A stretch of DNA of 64,000 nucleotides, from contig NZ_JAHUWJ010000029.1 in the NCBI RefSeq assembly GCF_019219075.1, positions 1-64,000 on the forward strand, written 5' to 3'. Source of the stretch: Chitinophaga sp. sic0106 (lineage in GTDB: Bacteria > Bacteroidota > Bacteroidia > Chitinophagales > Chitinophagaceae). A program made the translations under genes and the position numbers. Positions 28,058-36,543 of the stretch are shown here, piece after piece; position 1 is the stretch's first letter; every line of letters starts with the position of its first letter. The notes beneath the pieces are model-generated. The model ran no database searches, was not told where the DNA came from, and was given only the letters and a program-made list of their open reading frames with translations.

Positions 28058-28630
28058 CTATGCTTTGAGTGCATCCCAGCAGAGGTTAAACGTAAGGTCT
28101 ATCTTTCGTTTGCTCAGTGTTTCGTTGCTGTAATGCGTTTGTTTCACCAGTTCATTGAGCGCTCCCATGATGAAGGTGAGGAGCAGACTTGTGTCGGCCT
28201 GTTTTACCAGTTGTTCCTGCTGACCTCTTTCAATGAGTTCGAAGAAGGGGGCGGCCAGCTCTCTGGCTTTTTCCCTGGTTTCGGCAGTGATATAGGGTGA
28301 ATGGAAGCATTGTTCCACGAATACCACCTCTTCAAAATGCTGAAGTTTGTATCTGAGGATATTCATCCATACTGTTCTGAATCCTGGTTTAAAAGGCTGG
28401 GAGGCATCATATCCCCTGAAGGCTACCTGCACGGAGTTGGCCCGGCTGCAGGCGAAAAGAGCGTTGATGAGTTCGTCTTTTCCGGTAAAGTATACATAGA
28501 GGGTGCCGGTGGCGATGCCGGCTTCCCGGGAGATGTCGCCCATGGTGATACCAGCGAGCCCCTTTCGGGCTACCAGCTTGAGTGCTGCCTGGTAAATCAA
28601 CTCCACTTTCCTGTCATCCTTCAATTTCAT
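28058..28630 (-). CDS. TetR/AcrR family transcriptional regulator
   Basis: A 190-residue one-component repressor-type protein. The N-terminal HTH (about residues 8-55) is a clear TetR_N domain: LIYQAALKLVARKGLAGITM, GDISREAGIATGTLYVYFTG, KDELINALF. The C-terminal helical ligand domain (about 60-190) is diverged, as usual. Its ligand is unknown; its neighbour uspA suggests a stress or toxic-compound cue. A TACCTTTG box overlaps its immediate upstream sequence, so repressor binding near the start could give autoregulation (inferred). Confidence 0.92.
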   Translation of the reverse strand: MKLKDDRKVELIYQAALKLVARKGLAGITMGDISREAGIATGTLYVYFTGKDELINALFACSRANSVQVAFRGYDASQPFKPGFRTVWMNILRYKLQHFEEVVFVEQCFHSPYITAETREKARELAAPFFELIERGQQEQLVKQADTSLLLTFIMGALNELVKQTHYSNETLSKRKIDLTFNLCWDALKA

Positions 28631-28635
28631 AGTAC

Positions 28636-28643
28636 AAAGGTAA
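28636..28643 (-). promoter_or_regulatory. -7 box of the tetR-uspA transcript
   Basis: Minus-strand TACCTTTG fits TAnnTTTG and lies only about 6 bp before the tetR ATG, so the message would be nearly leaderless. Confidence 0.45.
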
Positions 28644-28714
28644 GCGAATAATTATTCATTTAAGCGCAAGGGAATCTTAAAACCATCAAAACAACGGTCA
28701 CCGCTCCGGCGGCC

Positions 28715-28906
28715 AAACAAAAACGCCTCCCAGGAATGGGAGGCGGGTACCAGTGTTATCTAGTATTAGTAGTAATGTTAAATTGCTAAGTGGGGGACCT
28801 TAGCAATTTGAATGCTAATTAAACCATGTTTGTAAACCTGTTTTCTCAGAAAAATGAGTTAAAGAATTCTGAAAATACCTGATACACAGCTTGCCCGTAC
28901 ATCAGA
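28715..28906 (-). ncRNA. Candidate structured small RNA, about 190 nt
   Basis: Read on the minus strand, a promoter-like pair (TTTG at 28939-28936, TACATTTG at 28919-28912) places a start near 28906. The transcript then folds into four separate hairpins. HP1 is CTGAT/ATCAG (28905-28901 with 28883-28879, extended by UAC/GUG). HP2 is TTTTCAGAA with TTCTGAGAAAA (28875-28841, two-base bulge). HP3 is AAATTGCTAAG/CTTAGCAATTT, 11 bp perfect with a C-rich loop GTCCCCCA (28809-28780). HP4 is CGCCTCCCA/TGGGAGGCG, 9 bp with a 4-nt loop (28745-28724), followed by TTTTTGTTT as an intrinsic terminator. The only ORFs are trivially short. I do not recognise a known RNA family. Confidence 0.6.
28724..28745 (-). 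terminator. Intrinsic terminator of the candidate sRNA
   Basis: A perfect 9-bp GC-rich stem with a 4-nt loop and a TTTTTGTTT tail on the minus strand. Confidence 0.8.
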
Positions 28907-28911
28907 CAATA

Positions 28912-28939
28912 CAAATGTACCCCCCGGAAAATGGTCAAA
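28912..28939 (-). promoter_or_regulatory. Promoter of the candidate sRNA
   Basis: Minus-strand TTTG, 16 bases, then TACATTTG, close to the Bacteroidota -33/-7 consensus with a slightly short spacer. Confidence 0.5.
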
Positions 28940-28991
28940 TGTTAATAGGAAGTGTGTTAATCCGTGATTAACAAAAAAATAAAAAGAAAAT

Positions 28992-29015
28992 GCCCTTGCA
29001 ATCGGATGCAAGGGC
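28992..29015 (-). terminator. Minus-strand terminator-like hairpin
   Basis: GCCCTTGCA (28992-29000) pairs exactly with TGCAAGGGC (29007-29015); on the minus strand a T-rich tract (TTTTCTTTTTATTTTTTT) follows. No protein gene lies upstream of it on this strand. Confidence 0.75.
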
Positions 29016-29253
29016 GAAAGTGAACATTCACAGATAATGTTCCCCGATAATGGAACTATAACGAATAAGTTGATAAAAACAGGCACAGACACCGTGCCGC
29101 TAAAAAAGGTGATTGCTAACCGTGCTTCAGCACTACTATTAATCGTGCAGTACTACGGAACTAATATGAAGTTATAAAGATTGTTCGGTGTTTTTAGTTA
29201 ACCATTAGTTAACCCTGGAAATTACCGTCCTTTTCATAGGATTTTCCCTTTCC

Positions 29254-29298
29254 CTGATACCTTTTTTTAATTCACTTGCTCAACCCGTCAGGTATCAG
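29254..29298 (+). promoter_or_regulatory. Leader inverted repeat before the GH29 gene, possible attenuator
   Basis: CTGATACC (29254-29261) and GGTATCAG (29291-29298) are exact complements, each followed by a T run. The second arm is followed by TATTTTTTC about 30 bp before the GH29 start, so a terminator-like structure could form in the leader. Confidence 0.4.
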
Positions 29299-29327
29299 TA
29301 TTTTTTCACTTACGCATTTACCAGCCT

Positions 29328-31121
29328 ATGTTCCACATGATGAAAAAACTGCTTTTCTTATTACTAACGTGCACGTGTATACGTTCTTACGCCCAGGATA
29401 TGCCCGATATGTGGACCAAAGGAGCCGCAAACTCCAATAATCCTAATCTGGAATGGTTCAGGTCGGCAAAATTTGGCCTCTTTATCCACTGGGGACTTTA
29501 TTCTAAACTCGGCGGCCGCTGGAACGACTCCAGCTACTACGGCAGCGGCGAATGGATCATGAACCGCGCCAAAGCACCCGCCACCGAATACGCCAAAGTA
29601 GCGCAAACATTCAATCCCACCGGATTTAACGCCGAAGAATGGGCCGGCATCGCCAAAGAAGCCGGTATAAAATACCTCGTGATCACCGCCAAACACCACG
29701 AAGGCTTCAGCATGTACGATTCTAAAGTCACCGACTTCGATATCGTAGACGCCTCCCCCTATAAAAAAGACCCCATGACGCCACTGGCAGCTGCATGCCG
29801 CCAGCAAGGTATCCGCTTCGGATTCTACTATTCCCAGTTCCTCGACTGGCACGAACCTAACGGCGGCGGCAACAGATGGGACTTTAAAGAACAGAACAAA
29901 GATTACCAGCAATATTACCGTACCAAATCAGTTCCACAGCTGAAAGAACTGCTTACCAACTACGGTCCGCTCGATATCGTATGGTTTGATATGCCCGGCG
30001 GACTCACCCCGGAACAAACTAAATCAATGATCGACAGCCTGCGCCAGCTCCAGCCCAACTGCCTCTTTAGCAGCAGGGTAGGGCATAACCTCGGGGATTA
30101 CCGCGACTTTGGCGACTCCGAAGTACCGCCCACACCGATCTCTGGCGCATGGGAGTCGATCTATACACACAACGACTCCTGGGGATACATCCAGCATGAC
30201 CTGAATTTTAAATCTCCCAAAGAAATAATAAGACTACTCTCCAACGTTGCTTCCAAAGGAGGAAACCTCATGCTCAACGTAGGCCCTGACGGCAACGGCA
30301 AATGGCCTGAATACAGCATCAAATACCTCCGCGAAACCGGAAAATGGCTGAATAAATACGGCGAATCCATTTACGGTACCACCTACGGCCTCATCCCTAC
30401 GCAGCCATGGGGCGTAACTACCAGCAAACCCGGTAAACTCTACCTTCACATCTGGAATAAACCTGAAAACGGACAGCTGATAGTACCAGGCGTAAATGCA
30501 AAAGTAAAAAGCATTAAAATCCTCGGTGATAACAAATCGCTGGCCTGGAAGCTCAACGGAAAGGACGTAATAATATTACTGCCAGCCACCCTGCCGGACG
30601 ATAGAAATACCGTGCTGGTGATGGAATATAGTGGTCAGCAACAAGACCTTTCCCAGCTGCACACACAAACGGTAAGCAATCAATATCCAGCTACTACGAT
30701 GTCGCCGGTATGGGCCGTGTTCAATGGTGCCGCGGAAACAAAATCATTCACCTATTCGCATTATTTTGGCGACTGGAAACACGATAACTGCGCCATCAAT
30801 ATGCTGAAACCGGAAGATGCGCTGGTGTTTCCCCTACACGTACAGGAAGCCGGCGATTATAAGGTGGTACTGGATTACAACTGTGAAACCACCGGCGCCA
30901 CCCAGCCCGGCCTGGTAACACTCGGCGCACAGCAACTGCCCTTCCTGACATTGGCCACCGGCACCTACGACAGTCATAAACCCATGCTGTTTATCGACCA
31001 TGCCGTAGGGGTGATCCACATTGATCAGCCTGGTGAATATAACCTGACTGTAAAGCCTGCAAAGGCGAATAACAAGGAGTTGTTCAGACTGCGTAGTGTA
31101 GTCCTGCAGCCTCTCCGATAA
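29328..31121 (+). CDS. Secreted alpha-L-fucosidase, GH29 (first copy)
   Basis: A 597-residue exported enzyme that removes alpha-linked fucose. Signal peptide KKLLFLLLTCTCIRSYAQ; in-frame ATGs at 29337 and 29340 are equally good starts. The GH29 barrel covers about residues 35-370: WFRSAKFGLFIHWGLYS, YLVITAKHHEGFSMYDS, FGFYYSQFLDWHEP, and LDIVWFDMPGG with the predicted nucleophile D221. The Ig-like domain and an extra C-terminal beta domain (about 450-597) follow. It opens the glycan locus and is followed 15 bp later by the next gene. Exact linkage specificity cannot be read from sequence. Confidence 0.93.
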   Translation: MFHMMKKLLFLLLTCTCIRSYAQDMPDMWTKGAANSNNPNLEWFRSAKFGLFIHWGLYSKLGGRWNDSSYYGSGEWIMNRAKAPATEYAKVAQTFNPTGFNAEEWAGIAKEAGIKYLVITAKHHEGFSMYDSKVTDFDIVDASPYKKDPMTPLAAACRQQGIRFGFYYSQFLDWHEPNGGGNRWDFKEQNKDYQQYYRTKSVPQLKELLTNYGPLDIVWFDMPGGLTPEQTKSMIDSLRQLQPNCLFSSRVGHNLGDYRDFGDSEVPPTPISGAWESIYTHNDSWGYIQHDLNFKSPKEIIRLLSNVASKGGNLMLNVGPDGNGKWPEYSIKYLRETGKWLNKYGESIYGTTYGLIPTQPWGVTTSKPGKLYLHIWNKPENGQLIVPGVNAKVKSIKILGDNKSLAWKLNGKDVIILLPATLPDDRNTVLVMEYSGQQQDLSQLHTQTVSNQYPATTMSPVWAVFNGAAETKSFTYSHYFGDWKHDNCAINMLKPEDALVFPLHVQEAGDYKVVLDYNCETTGATQPGLVTLGAQQLPFLTLATGTYDSHKPMLFIDHAVGVIHIDQPGEYNLTVKPAKANNKELFRLRSVVLQPLR

Positions 31122-31136
31122 AAGAACAAGTGAACA

Positions 31137-33284
31137 ATGAAAAACATAAAAACTATTGTAATAGCCGCAGGATTGATCTGGCAGATGCAACCGCTGCAGG
31201 CCCAAAAGGCTGACAAACCGGACTGGCTGATCAGCAACAAAGGTTACAAAGCCACTGTAACCCAAGCGGGAAAAGAGGTAGTGATCTCTAATGGCCTCCT
31301 GAGCAGAAGCTTCAGGGTTGCTCCTAACGTGATCTGCACGGATTTCAGGAACCTGGTGAGCGGGGAGCAGCTGCTGCGCGCAATCAAACCGGAAGCACAG
31401 CTGCTGATCGACAACGACACCGTTAATATCGGTGGCGCCTATACGCAGCCGCAAAAGGCTTACCTGATGCCTGCATGGCTCGATCATATGACAGCCGGGC
31501 CCAAAGATCTGCGCTACCTGAAACATGAAACCGCAGACCTGAAACCCGCATTGCCGGACAATGGGCATAGCAAAGCCGCTTCAGGGAAATCACTGATTTT
31601 CCATTATACGACGGCGGATAATTCGCCCTACAAAGGAATGGTGGTAAAGGTACATTACGACTTGTTCGACGGTGTTCCGGTGATTTCAAAATGGTTGGAG
31701 ATCACGAATAGTACTGGCCGCGCGCTTCAACTGAAACAAGTAAAAAACGAAATCCTGGCCACCCCGGAAGAAGAATCAGCCGTGGTAGGAGGAGTAACGC
31801 AAATGGCTACACCGCACGGTTTGTATGTGGAAAGCAACTATGCTTTCAATAACGCCATGAAAGCCAATCTGAGTGATCAAACCACTCACTGGAAAGCGGA
31901 TAGTACCTACACTTCGCAGGTAAATTACGACCTGCAAACACCTTGCGTGCTGGAAGTGTACCCGATAGTGCCGGTAGGTATCCAGCTGGATAAGGGAGCA
32001 CATTTTGAATCCATCCGCACCTACGAACTGCTGCTGGATGGTTATGACCGGGAGCGCAACGGATTGGCGCAAAAGGCGATGTACAGGACCATTGCACCCT
32101 GGACGAAGCGTAACCCCATCTTCATGCACCTGGTAAGTACAGACCCGGAAAAGGTGAAAACAGTAGTGGACCAGTGTGCGGCCACCGGTTATGAGGCGGT
32201 GATCCTGAGCTTTGGGAGTGGATTAAATATGGAAGATACCAGCGCGGCTAATATCGCTAAATATAAGTCCCTGGCTGATTATGCTAAATCGAAAGGGATA
32301 ATGCTCGGCGGCTACAGCTTATTTTCCAGCCGGAAAATCAGTGACGAGGATGATGTAATTAATCCGGCAACCGGTAAGCCCGGTGGTGCATTTTTTGGCA
32401 ACGCACCTTGCCTGGGAAGTAAGTGGGGCCTCAGTTACCTGGCAAAAATCAAATACTTTTTTGACGCTACCGGCTTCAGCATTTTTGAAAACGACGGGCC
32501 ATATCCCGGTGACGTATGTGGTTCCACCACACACCCGGGGCATAGCGGAAAAGACGATTCCCAGTGGAAACAAATGTTGCTGCAAAAAGAACTATATCAC
32601 TGGATGTACGCCAGAAACATCTATGTAAACGCGCCGGACTGGTACTTTCTGGATGGCACCAACAAGATTGGCCTGGGCTACAGGGAAGTGAATTTCTCCC
32701 TGCCACGTGCGGAGCAGCAGATACTGAACCGGCAGAATATTTACGATGGCCTGTGGGAAAAAACGGGACCGATGAGCTGGGGCTTTGTACCGCTCACGCA
32801 ATACCAGGGCGGTGGTGCGGCTGCTACGCTGGAGCCGCTCAAAGACCACCTCGATGATTATGAAAAGCTGATGATGCAGTATTATGGAGCGGGAGTGCAG
32901 GCATGCTACCGTGGGCCCCGTTTGTATGATACGGATGCCACCAAACAGTTGGTGAGTAATGTGATCAGCTGGTATAAAAAATATAGGGAGATATTAAATG
33001 CCGATATGATTCACCTGCGCAGGCCTGATGGGCGCGACTGGGATGGGATGATGCACGTAAGTGCCGGCTTGCCGCAAAAAGGGCTGGTGATGTTATATAA
33101 TCCTACTTTACAGGCTATTACCAGGGAGATAAAATTGCCGCTGTATTATACTGGTCTCGCTCAAACCGCGCGCATACGTGAGAAAGAGGGTATAACAAAA
33201 ACGTATAGTCTTGACCGTGGGTTTAACGCCACTGTTAAAGTAACCATACCAGCATCAGGCTACACCTGGCTGGTGGTTGAATAA
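31137..33284 (+). CDS. Exported glycoside hydrolase, clan GH-D (alpha-galactosidase-like)
   Basis: A 715-residue protein with signal peptide (IKTIVIAAGLIWQMQPLQAQ). The N-terminal half is a beta-sandwich of the kind that precedes GH36-like barrels (ISNGLLSRSFRVAPNVICTD). The barrel segments include YEAVILSFGSGLNMED, YAKSKGIMLGGYSLFSS and FSIFENDGPYPGDV, where an acidic residue near NDGPYPGD could be catalytic. The C-terminus has YRGPRLYDTDATKQLVSNVI and a closing beta domain. I cannot name the exact CAZy family; a distant GH36/GH27 relative is most likely. Its place between two fucosidase genes suggests it removes another side-chain sugar. Confidence 0.6.
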   Translation: MKNIKTIVIAAGLIWQMQPLQAQKADKPDWLISNKGYKATVTQAGKEVVISNGLLSRSFRVAPNVICTDFRNLVSGEQLLRAIKPEAQLLIDNDTVNIGGAYTQPQKAYLMPAWLDHMTAGPKDLRYLKHETADLKPALPDNGHSKAASGKSLIFHYTTADNSPYKGMVVKVHYDLFDGVPVISKWLEITNSTGRALQLKQVKNEILATPEEESAVVGGVTQMATPHGLYVESNYAFNNAMKANLSDQTTHWKADSTYTSQVNYDLQTPCVLEVYPIVPVGIQLDKGAHFESIRTYELLLDGYDRERNGLAQKAMYRTIAPWTKRNPIFMHLVSTDPEKVKTVVDQCAATGYEAVILSFGSGLNMEDTSAANIAKYKSLADYAKSKGIMLGGYSLFSSRKISDEDDVINPATGKPGGAFFGNAPCLGSKWGLSYLAKIKYFFDATGFSIFENDGPYPGDVCGSTTHPGHSGKDDSQWKQMLLQKELYHWMYARNIYVNAPDWYFLDGTNKIGLGYREVNFSLPRAEQQILNRQNIYDGLWEKTGPMSWGFVPLTQYQGGGAAATLEPLKDHLDDYEKLMMQYYGAGVQACYRGPRLYDTDATKQLVSNVISWYKKYREILNADMIHLRRPDGRDWDGMMHVSAGLPQKGLVMLYNPTLQAITREIKLPLYYTGLAQTARIREKEGITKTYSLDRGFNATVKVTIPASGYTWLVVE

Positions 33285-33315
33285 CCTTGATCAAACCAAA
33301 AACTATAATCCACTC

Positions 33316-34659
33316 ATGAAAAAGATCACACTTGGGTTTCTTACGCTGCTGATGTTGTTAGTGTCGCAGCTGCAGGCCCAGCAAAAGCTTACGAACGAAA
33401 CAGATGCCCAGAAGGAGCAACGCATGGCCTGGTGGCTCAACGACCGCTTTGGTATGTTTATTCACTGGGGACTTTATTCACTGCCTGCCCGCCACGAGTG
33501 GGTAAAAAGCCGTGAGCGTATTACTGACAGTGCTTATCAGAAATACTTCGATAACTTCAACCCTGACCTGTACAATGCACGTGAATGGGCACGTATGGCA
33601 AAGGCTGCCGGTATGAAATATGCCGTGCTGACCACCAAGCACCACGAGGGCTTCTGCCTGTTTGACTCCAAATTCACCGACTATAAATCTACCAATACCG
33701 CCATCAAAAAGGACCTGGTAAAGGAGTGGGTGGACGCTTTCCGCGCCGAAGGCCTGAAAGTAGGATTCTATTATTCCCTGATCGACTGGCATCATCCAGA
33801 TTTCACCATCGACCAGCACCACCCGCAGCGCCCGAATAACCCGGCAGATTACGAGAAGCTGAACAAGGGCAGGGATATGGCTAAATACAGAACCTACCTG
33901 CACAACCAGGTAAAGGAGCTGATGAGCAACTATGGAAAAATAGACATCCTCTGGCTGGACTTCAGTTACCCGGGTGAGCATGGTAAAGGTCATGAAGACT
34001 GGGATTCCAAAAACCTGCTGGCAATGGTGCGCAAGCTGCAGCCCGGCATCCTGGTGGATGACCGCCTGGACCTCAATAATTATGATGATGGCTTTGACTT
34101 TGTGACACCTGAGCAATATAAAGTATCAGAATGGCCGGTGCGCAATGGCAAACGGGTGCATTGGGAAACCTGTCAGACTTTCTCCGGTTCATGGGGTTAT
34201 TACCGCGATGAAACCAGCTGGAAGGATAACAAGCAACTGCTGGTGCTGTTGATTGAGTCCGTAAGTAAAGGCGGTAACCTGCTGCTGAACGTAGGCCCTA
34301 CCTCCAGAGGTTTATTTGACTATCGTGCCAACAAGGCACTGAACGGCATGGGCGATTGGATGACGGTGAATAGTCGCGCTATTTACGGTTGTACCCAGGC
34401 ACCGGCTGAGTTCAAAACGCCTGACAATACGCTACTGACCTACAACCCAACCACGAAGCGCCTTTATGTGCACTTGCTGGATTATCCATTGCAGCGCTTT
34501 GATCTCCCTGGAATGAAAGGAAAGATCAAGTATGCACAATTCCTGCATGATGGTTCAGAGATCAAAATGAGAGCTACTGAAAAAGGAGATGTTGCGATGG
34601 AATTGCCGGTGTTGAAACCAAATGTGGAAATTCCGGTGATTGAGTTGGTGCTACAATAA
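33316..34659 (+). CDS. Secreted alpha-L-fucosidase, GH29 (second copy)
   Basis: A 447-residue exported fucosidase. The ATG at 33316 is chosen because it gives a good signal peptide (KKITLGFLTLLMLLVSQLQA); a longer frame from a TTG at 33277 overlaps the previous gene. GH29 motifs: WLNDRFGMFIHWGLYSLPAR, YAVLTTKHHEGFCLFDS, VGFYYSLIDWHHPDF, and KIDILWLDFSYPG with the predicted nucleophile D215. It lacks the extra C-terminal domain of the first copy. Last gene of the first CAZyme segment; a terminator follows. Confidence 0.93.
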   Translation: MKKITLGFLTLLMLLVSQLQAQQKLTNETDAQKEQRMAWWLNDRFGMFIHWGLYSLPARHEWVKSRERITDSAYQKYFDNFNPDLYNAREWARMAKAAGMKYAVLTTKHHEGFCLFDSKFTDYKSTNTAIKKDLVKEWVDAFRAEGLKVGFYYSLIDWHHPDFTIDQHHPQRPNNPADYEKLNKGRDMAKYRTYLHNQVKELMSNYGKIDILWLDFSYPGEHGKGHEDWDSKNLLAMVRKLQPGILVDDRLDLNNYDDGFDFVTPEQYKVSEWPVRNGKRVHWETCQTFSGSWGYYRDETSWKDNKQLLVLLIESVSKGGNLLLNVGPTSRGLFDYRANKALNGMGDWMTVNSRAIYGCTQAPAEFKTPDNTLLTYNPTTKRLYVHLLDYPLQRFDLPGMKGKIKYAQFLHDGSEIKMRATEKGDVAMELPVLKPNVEIPVIELVLQ

Positions 34660-34694
34660 AAATTGGATTAAAATTTTGTTATATGCTGGTATAG

Positions 34695-34731
34695 TCCGCC
34701 TTTGGAAGTAGAATTCCGGGGCGGATTTTTT
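34695..34731 (+). terminator. Terminator after the second GH29 gene
   Basis: TCCGCC (34695-34700) pairs with GGCGGA (34720-34725), with an inner GGAA/TTCC pairing, followed by TTTTTT. Confidence 0.75.
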
Positions 34732-34817
34732 ACTTTTATGGGGGTGTGATGGCGGGCGGCATCCCGCCTACAGGTCGATATTTGCTTTAGTTGGTAAACG
34801 CCGCGGAGGTTTGCAGT

Positions 34818-34969
34818 AAAACTGGCGGCCTCCCTGCTGCTTGCATGAGGTACTATGTTGGAAATGGCCGTGAATAGAGTGCAGTCAAACCGGTGGCCCA
34901 TAGGCTGCTGCTTGCATGAGGTACTGCGCTGGTAATGGCCGTAAATGAATTACTCTAAACCGGCGGTAG
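34818..34969. repeat. Tandem repeat of about 70 bp
   Basis: CTGCTGCTTGCATGAGGTACT occurs at 34834-34854 and 34905-34925. The surrounding unit AAACyGGyGG ... TGGnAATGGCCGTnAAT recurs with period 68-71, and a third AAACCGGCGGTAG begins at 34957. The same 13-mer AAACCGGCGGTAG also occurs at 47787-47799. Confidence 0.7.
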
Positions 34970-34972
34970 CCC

Positions 34973-35016
34973 CCGCGCGAAGCGCGGAACTACTCCCATG
35001 ACACCGAAGGTGTCAT
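34973..35016 (+). repeat. Double-hairpin interspersed element, copy A
   Basis: Hairpin 1: CCGCGC-GAA-GCGCGG (34973-34987). Then AAC and a short spacer, then hairpin 2: ATGACACC-GAA-GGTGTCAT (34998-35016), 8 bp perfect. Confidence 0.75.
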
Positions 35017-35548
35017 ACAAAATCACAAAAAATCAAAAAACTGTTTTACGATTTCCGACGTATATTATTTATATTTATCTGACGATAGCTGATGAAGGAA
35101 AGAAAAGACAGCAAATCCCGTTAATGTTATCAAGATCCCGTGTTGTTGCACCATATTTTTTACATGGACTTTTTAAAGAGAAGAAAAGCTTACCTGAAAA
35201 AAATCCATACATATAATTAAAATTAATTTGATCAAATATTAATTATTGCCAACGATATCTTCATTGATTATTAACGAGTTATATTATTGTTGATCCAGAG
35301 TTATATTAATGTCAACCAGGTTATGATTATATCTTTATTGTAATATAAAATATATTGATTATTAGTATTTATTGAAAAACCATATACCTATCCGATTGAC
35401 TACTGCTGGGATTTGTTTCAAATTTGTTTCGGTATGGAAACCGTGTATTTAATTCCAATAATAATTTTAATGCCATACCAGCTTCCAAAACCAGCAGTTT
35501 ACCTGGAGGAACTTTCATATGAAAATCACATAACCCAAAAGGAATATT

Positions 35549-36157
35549 ATGAAAAAAGTGGGGTCTTTAAGTGCTGGTAACTGGAGCGGAACAAATGTGC
35601 TGGAGATCGGAGAATTGCATTCTGAAACAACAATTGCGTTACAACAATTAGCAAAAGATATCTGTAACCTCGTTTTTATGGATATAGAAATACCAGGTTT
35701 AACATCGATAGAGGCTGCCAGCATTGTAAAGGCAGCTTATCCTGAAATAAATGTCATTCTGCTTACTTTAAGAGAAGATGTGAAAACAGTGACACAGGTA
35801 CCGGTTCCGGAAGCCGGCATCACGATGGAAAAAATTCCACCGGTTACTTTAACTGAATTTATCTCTCAGGTATATGAAACAGCCCTGCATAGTAATATGG
35901 TGGCCGTTAACAAAGTACTTGCCTTCTTTAATAAAGAGAAACAGCAGCCTATTATTAATGACACCTACGGACTTTCGCCCAGGGAAAAGGAAATACTCCG
36001 ATGCCTGGTGAACGGAGATACTTATAAACAGATTTCAGAACACTGCCACATCAGTGTAGGTACCGTGCGTTCTCATATCATGAACATTTATAGAAAGCTG
36101 GATGTGAACTCCAGATCCAATGCCATCGTAAAAGCAATGAAAGAACACCTGATCTGA
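35549..36157 (+). CDS. LuxR-type response regulator with short receiver
   Basis: A 202-residue regulator. The C-terminal LuxR/GerE HTH (about 138-200) is clear: YGLSPREKEILRCLVNGDTY, QISEHCHISVGTVRSHIMNI, YRKLDVNSRSNAIVKA. The N-terminal part resembles a receiver: NLVFMDIEIPGLTSIEAASI keeps a phospho-acceptor aspartate near residue 46 and NVILLT the next strand. But the usual first strand and acidic pair are replaced by an atypical start (VGSLSAGNWSGTNVLEIGEL), so it seems shortened or diverged. No histidine kinase is adjacent. It lies between the two halves of the fucose locus and may control it (inferred). Confidence 0.82.
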   Translation: MKKVGSLSAGNWSGTNVLEIGELHSETTIALQQLAKDICNLVFMDIEIPGLTSIEAASIVKAAYPEINVILLTLREDVKTVTQVPVPEAGITMEKIPPVTLTEFISQVYETALHSNMVAVNKVLAFFNKEKQQPIINDTYGLSPREKEILRCLVNGDTYKQISEHCHISVGTVRSHIMNIYRKLDVNSRSNAIVKAMKEHLI

Positions 36158-36381
36158 TACACCCCTGAGTAACCCCAGATGTACCTGCCAATTTCGATGC
36201 ATCCGGTTTTTCATGGAATTTGTTTTTAAATTGTAATCAACCGATCTCAGGTTGTTGTATTGCCATGTACCTAACTGGCTGCGCTGTCTGCACACGCAGC
36301 CGGCTAGCGCTGCACGCAACACCACCCACAAAGTCAGTACCTCTGCACGCAGCACCATGCATTAGCATTTAGAGGCAGCCT

Positions 36382-36426
36382 CCGCGCGCAGCGCGGAACC
36401 CACACCAGCAAAACCGAAGGTTTTGC
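36382..36426 (+). repeat. Double-hairpin interspersed element, copy B
   Basis: Hairpin 1: CCGCGC-GCA-GCGCGG (36382-36396). Hairpin 2: GCAAAACC-GAA-GGTTTTGC (36408-36426), 8 bp perfect. GCAAAACC appears once more just downstream. Confidence 0.75.
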
Positions 36427-36543
36427 GTCTGCAACTCAGGTGCAAAACCTACATCCAACAAATCCAATTTCACCACCTATCCCACATTTTCAACCGCTTT
36501 TGAAAATGCTACGCATAAAAGAGAAAATATTACCGTATTTTGT

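Larger units (their letters stand above)
28631..29327. other. Gene-free region with a candidate sRNA and stacked terminators
   Basis: About 700 bp without a protein gene. It contains a minus-strand candidate sRNA (28715-28906), two further minus-strand terminator-like hairpins (28992-29015, 29075-29098), and, near the right edge, the plus-strand leader of the fucosidase cluster. Confidence 0.7.
34660..35548. other. Gene-free region with repeats before the LuxR-type regulator
   Basis: About 890 bp. Left part: a terminator, a GGCGGG/CCCGCC hairpin (34752-34769), a ~70-bp tandem repeat and a double-hairpin element. Right part (35030-35548) is very AT-rich, with two copies of GAGTTATATTA 22 bp apart (35276 and 35298). 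No protein gene supported. Confidence 0.7.

Noticed and set aside
28859..29092. 77-codon minus-strand frame in the sRNA region
   Set aside because: It overlaps a terminator hairpin and the promoter-like boxes; composition is leader-like.
33277..33315. TTG start for the second GH29 protein
   Set aside because: It would overlap the previous gene and place 13 extra residues before a good signal peptide.
34834..34925. Direct repeats considered as a CRISPR array
   Set aside because: Only two full copies, imperfect, with related rather than unique sequence between them, and no cas genes.
34998..35216. 72-codon plus-strand frame
   Set aside because: It starts within a double-hairpin repeat and then runs into AT-rich DNA with no protein-like pattern.
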